A DNA stretch of 9,329 nt from Holosporales bacterium. GTDB lineage: Bacteria > Pseudomonadota > Alphaproteobacteria > BNTO01. The notes beneath the pieces were generated by a model. That model saw nothing but the letters and a program-made list of their open reading frames with translations. It was not told the DNA's origin and did no database searches. Made by a program: the position numbers and the translations under genes. This document shows, one piece after another, positions 6,727-9,329 of this stretch (the stretch's first letter is position 1; each line of letters opens with the position of its first letter). The stretch is taken from positions 1-9,329 of the forward strand of contig JAIRNU010000014.1 in the NCBI GenBank assembly GCA_031257945.1, written 5' to 3'.

Positions 6727-6933
6727 AAGCAATTTTGCCATTTTGCATGCCTTGATTCTCTAATGCAAAGGTATGTGCCGCCGTTATTGGCGGCGCCACT
6801 GTCTGTATGCGCGTTACGAAGAAACTAAAAGTTGATATACGGTAGATTTGTACACATAATATTGTTAGTGCAAATGGCGTCTATGAAAAAGGTTAGCTGC
6901 TCATGCAAAACCAAACATTAAAGGATGTATTAG
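6624..6933. other. Gene-free gap before the deubiquitinase-like gene
   Basis: About 310 bp without a convincing gene. In order it holds the long hairpin (6623-6726), a hairpin tttgcat/atgcaaa (6742-6748 with 6763-6769), a hairpin GCCGCC-GTTATT-GGCGGC (6777-6794), a promoter (6832-6860) and two tiny open frames in the leader (6874-6921 and 6903-6947). No tRNA-like fold was recognised. Confidence 0.6.
6832..6860 (+). promoter_or_regulatory. Sigma70-type promoter of the deubiquitinase-like gene
   Basis: -35 TTGATA (6832-6837, 5 of 6) and -10 CATAAT (6855-6860, 5 of 6) with an ideal 17-bp spacer. The predicted start near 6867 gives a leader of about 67 nt. AAGGA at 6921-6925 is the ribosome site, 8 nt before ATG 6934. 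Confidence 0.7.
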
Positions 6934-8079
6934 ATGTTAAACAGTAAGTCAAACAGAAAAAAGTATATTTTTGTATTCTTTATGTTGATAATAATACCGT
7001 TCGCCAGGCTTTATTCATCCAACTGGTCAATGTTTTACCCATGTAAAACCCCAATTCCTTCAGCATTCATGAACAACTGGGCAATGCACAATTGGGCAGC
7101 TGGTATTACGTTTGGCAAACCAGACTATGTTCCTGCGCCGTGGCCACAGCGGGAATTCCCATTTACAGCAACACGTATAAACAACTTCGGTCCTGTGCGG
7201 TCAATTGGCTGCGCTCCGGAGAAACTGGATATCAGCGCGCTACTTTACCCATACTACACCGCAAATAGTTCTTTCTCTTTGCGAGAATTGCAAAAAAGGA
7301 TTTCCAGCATTGCAACATTTATAAAAAGCTTGCTGCCTAATTGGCTCACTAATAGCAGCCGAGGGACCAGTCTAGCCGGAATTCCGCTTTACCATCATCG
7401 CCTGCCTCAATGCGCAAATCCTAACTATTTCCCTTTGCAGGGCACAATTTCCCATGGGCAACAAACATGTTGGTTCCCTGCGGTTATACACCTTTTGTCC
7501 AGTTATACGCCGCTTTTAGCACAGGTTTGCCGTGTTTGCCCAACAATTAGAACCGCGATAGAAACACTGGCAAGTCATGGTGTCATTAAAGCAGAACATA
7601 CTAATACTCTAGCGGTTGCTTTGGGCCTGGATATTATGGATTCTGCTTGTAATAAAGCTAGACTGCGGGCAATGGGGCAATCTATGATGTCTTTACAACA
7701 GGTAGAGGCTCCAGACCTCCTTTACCATTTAATCGACTTAGTTGGCGACAATTATTGCAGCTCTGCAAGTATTGACGGCGGGCGGCCCGTCGGAATGAAT
7801 GCAAAATCTCCTGTAGTAATGCTGTACGGCGGAATCCTTAACACCGTAGATTATACCGCGTTAGACGGGTATACATTAATCGCGACATTAAACCACCATA
7901 GCCACGCGAAATTGTTCGGCCATTGGACAGCTTGCGTACTTAACCCAAACGGCCAGTGGGAATATCGGGACGATATGGCGACCCAGCAAGTCCAGATCAT
8001 TCAAGATCCATTTGAAGCACAGTACGGGAACGCCACACTAGCCCTCCTTGCAAAAAATGAATGTATGGCGCCTTCTTGA
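6934..8079 (+). CDS. Signal-anchored ubiquitin-specific-protease-like protein (peptidase C19 type deubiquitinase)
   Basis: 381 aa; start supported by AAGGA at 6921-6925. Residues 8-27 are basic then strongly hydrophobic (NRKKYIFVFFMLIIIPFARL), a signal peptide or anchor. Three USP boxes appear in order. The Cys box GTISHGQQTCWFPAVIHLL (170-188) matches GLxNxGNTCYxNSxLQxL, with Gln177 at the oxyanion position and nucleophile Cys179. QQVEAPDLLYHLIDLV (255-270) matches the QQDAxEFLxxLLDxL box. The His box YTLIATLNHHSH...GHWTACVLNPNGQWEYRDD (313-347) matches the YxLxAVxxHxG...GHYTAYxxNxxGxWxxxDD pattern, with His330 as general base and Asp346/347 near the third-residue position. Family knowledge: C19 enzymes cleave ubiquitin or ubiquitin-like C-terminal bonds. 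The core is short (about 150 residues between boxes), with no fingers insertion or zinc CxxC pairs evident. Bacteria lack ubiquitin, so action on a host is inferred. Residues 30-165 are unassigned. Confidence 0.78.
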   Translation: MLNSKSNRKKYIFVFFMLIIIPFARLYSSNWSMFYPCKTPIPSAFMNNWAMHNWAAGITFGKPDYVPAPWPQREFPFTATRINNFGPVRSIGCAPEKLDISALLYPYYTANSSFSLRELQKRISSIATFIKSLLPNWLTNSSRGTSLAGIPLYHHRLPQCANPNYFPLQGTISHGQQTCWFPAVIHLLSSYTPLLAQVCRVCPTIRTAIETLASHGVIKAEHTNTLAVALGLDIMDSACNKARLRAMGQSMMSLQQVEAPDLLYHLIDLVGDNYCSSASIDGGRPVGMNAKSPVVMLYGGILNTVDYTALDGYTLIATLNHHSHAKLFGHWTACVLNPNGQWEYRDDMATQQVQIIQDPFEAQYGNATLALLAKNECMAPS

Positions 8080-8146
8080 AATTTTAGCGTTAAATTTGGG
8101 TCGGGATTCCGGTGTAATTTTTCTACATGACTTAGCTAATGCATCG

Positions 8147-8152
8147 TATAAT
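8147..8152 (+). promoter_or_regulatory. Candidate promoter -10 of ruvB
   Basis: Perfect TATAAT 30 nt before the ruvB ATG. The best -35 is TCTACA (8122-8127, 4 of 6) at a long 19-bp spacing, so strength is uncertain. The leader would be about 24 nt and has no Shine-Dalgarno. Confidence 0.4.
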
Positions 8153-8181
8153 CCGACAGCATCCTCCTTTCTTGCCGCGCT

Positions 8182-9174
8182 ATGCCACGTATTATAGACA
8201 ATCACAAACTTTCCGAAGAAGAAGTTCAGGTAGAACAAAGCATTCGCCCCAATTACCTTAATGATTTCACGGGGCAAACCTCCGCTTGTGAGAATCTGTC
8301 AGTTTTCATTAAAGCCGCCAAAAAACGCGGCGAACCGTTGGATCATGTGTTGTTATTCGGCCCCCCAGGGCTTGGAAAGACAACATTGGCGCGTATAATA
8401 GCCAATGAGCTTTGCGTGGATTTTCGCATTACATCCGCGCCGATTTTAGTGAAAGCCGGGGATTTGGCAGCGATTTTGACAAATCTACCTAATGGTAGCG
8501 TTTTCTTTATCGATGAAATTCATAGGTTGAACCCGGCGGTCGAAGAGACTTTGTACTCGGCAATGGAGGATTTTAAAATAGACATCGTAATCGGCGAGGG
8601 AACTACAGCAAAGTCAATTCGGCTGGATCTCCCGCAGTTTACGCTAATTGGCGCAACAACACGCTCTGGCTTATTAACCCAGCCATTAAGGGAAAGATTT
8701 GGCATCCCGGTCAGATTACAATTCTACGAAGTCGAGGATTTAATAAAAATTGTCAAACGGGCGGCGTATATTTTCAAAATAGCAATTGATGAAGAGGGGG
8801 CACTAGAGATAGCGAAAAGATCTCGAGGGACACCGCGGGTTGCCGGGCGCTTGCTGCGGCGGGTTCGCGATTTTGCTATCGTTTTGGGCAATAATGAGAA
8901 GCTTATTGACGTTGATATAGCAAGGACTGCTTTGGAGCGGCTGGAGGTAGATGCATTTGGCCTGGATACCCTCGATATAAAGTACTTACGAATTATCGCA
9001 GAGCACTATAGCGGGGGGCCAGTTGGTATTGAAACATTAGCTGCTGCATTGGCGGAGGAGCGTGACACCCTTGAGGATATGGTTGAGCCATTCCTTCTCC
9101 AGCAAGGATTTATAGGAAGGACCGCAAGGGGGCGTGTTTTAACGAACCTAGCATATGATCATTTAAAAACGTGA
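8182..9174 (+). CDS. ruvB: Holliday junction branch migration ATPase RuvB
   Basis: AAA+ hexameric motor that, with RuvA, drives Holliday junction branch migration in recombination and repair; cytosolic. All landmarks are present in 330 aa: Walker A GPPGLGKTT at 60-68, Walker B IDEIHR at 110-115, sensor 1 GATTR at 157-161, arginine finger in RERFG at 170-174, sensor 2 RGTPR at 215-219, and the C-terminal winged helix with GPVGIETLA (279-287) and GRTARGR (312-318). Length is normal for the family. Sequences such as LLTQPLRERFGIP and AGRLLRRVRDFA resemble alphaproteobacterial RuvB. ATG 8182 keeps the usual short N-terminal tail. ruvA, normally directly upstream, is absent here; the gene follows the deubiquitinase-like gene with a 102-bp gap and a possible promoter of its own. 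Confidence 0.98.
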   Translation: MPRIIDNHKLSEEEVQVEQSIRPNYLNDFTGQTSACENLSVFIKAAKKRGEPLDHVLLFGPPGLGKTTLARIIANELCVDFRITSAPILVKAGDLAAILTNLPNGSVFFIDEIHRLNPAVEETLYSAMEDFKIDIVIGEGTTAKSIRLDLPQFTLIGATTRSGLLTQPLRERFGIPVRLQFYEVEDLIKIVKRAAYIFKIAIDEEGALEIAKRSRGTPRVAGRLLRRVRDFAIVLGNNEKLIDVDIARTALERLEVDAFGLDTLDIKYLRIIAEHYSGGPVGIETLAAALAEERDTLEDMVEPFLLQQGFIGRTARGRVLTNLAYDHLKT

Positions 9175-9181
9175 TCATGTG
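9152..9181 (+). other. Stem-loop at the end of ruvB
   Basis: A 10-bp stem (catatgatca 9152-9161, tgatcatgtg 9172-9181, one T-G pair) around a 10-nt loop includes the ruvB stop codon (9172-9174). A G run, not a T run, follows, so it is not a standard intrinsic terminator; it may protect or mark the transcript end. Confidence 0.4.
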
Positions 9182-9329
9182 GGGGGGTTGGCTTACTACT
9201 CAGCAATAGCCAGGGCATAATTCTGAACTGGGAGCAATGCCAGAATAGAACCGAGAACTACTCAGCTATTCGCTGGACCTCCCCAAGCCTTGATATTGTT
9301 GACTAACAGCTACACCTAATTCTGCAGCG

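Noticed and set aside
6777..6794. GC-rich hairpin as a terminator for the pseudokinase gene
   Set aside because: Followed by gccactg with no T run; kept only as a structural observation.
8038..8277. 79-codon minus-strand frame, with a strong AGGAGG on that strand near 8162-8170
   Set aside because: Overlaps both the deubiquitinase-like gene end and ruvB; the AGGAGG abuts an out-of-frame ATG that opens only about 8 codons.

Overview
The window looks like a stretch of chromosome from a host-associated alphaproteobacterium, probably an intracellular symbiont of a protist or other eukaryote (Holosporales or Rickettsiales-like; this placement is inference). RuvB reads like an alphaproteobacterial RuvB. 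Three recognisable housekeeping genes (pgi, hemW, ruvB) are interleaved with four long genes whose products look secreted or eukaryote-like. Composition is moderate in GC, and most genes appear to be transcribed singly rather than in operons.

Layout. 1-846: 3' part of a BspA-type leucine-rich repeat gene with 66-bp repeats, followed by a probable terminator near 894-918. 1027-2334: a cysteine-rich protein with a likely signal peptide and a polyproline stretch, not recognised as any family. It meets pgi (2331-3563, minus) tail to tail with a 4-bp overlap. pgi has a good sigma70-type promoter, which moves its start to the ATG at 3563. 3564-3963 is a gene-free gap holding that promoter and a 79-bp MITE-like inverted-repeat element. 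3964-5130 (minus) is hemW. 5131-5303 is a divergent promoter region. 5304-6623 encodes a secreted, proline-rich protein whose C-terminal half reads as a protein kinase fold with the catalytic residues lost (pseudokinase). 6624-6933 is gene-free and holds a 104-nt long hairpin, two further hairpins and a strong promoter. 6934-8079 encodes a signal-anchored protein with the Cys, QQD and His boxes of a ubiquitin-specific protease (peptidase C19, deubiquitinase). 8182-9174 is ruvB, followed by an unassigned 155-bp tail.

How it fits together. Pgi (sugar phosphate isomerisation), HemW (heme trafficking) and RuvB (Holliday junction migration) are unrelated core functions. The four accessory proteins carry motifs that make most sense inside or at the surface of a eukaryotic cell: LRRs, polyproline ligands, a kinase-like fold and a deubiquitinase fold. 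The most notable content is this dispersed set of candidate host-manipulation proteins, above all the USP-like deubiquitinase and the proline-rich pseudokinase. Both assignments rest on motif reading only and need profile searches and structure prediction.
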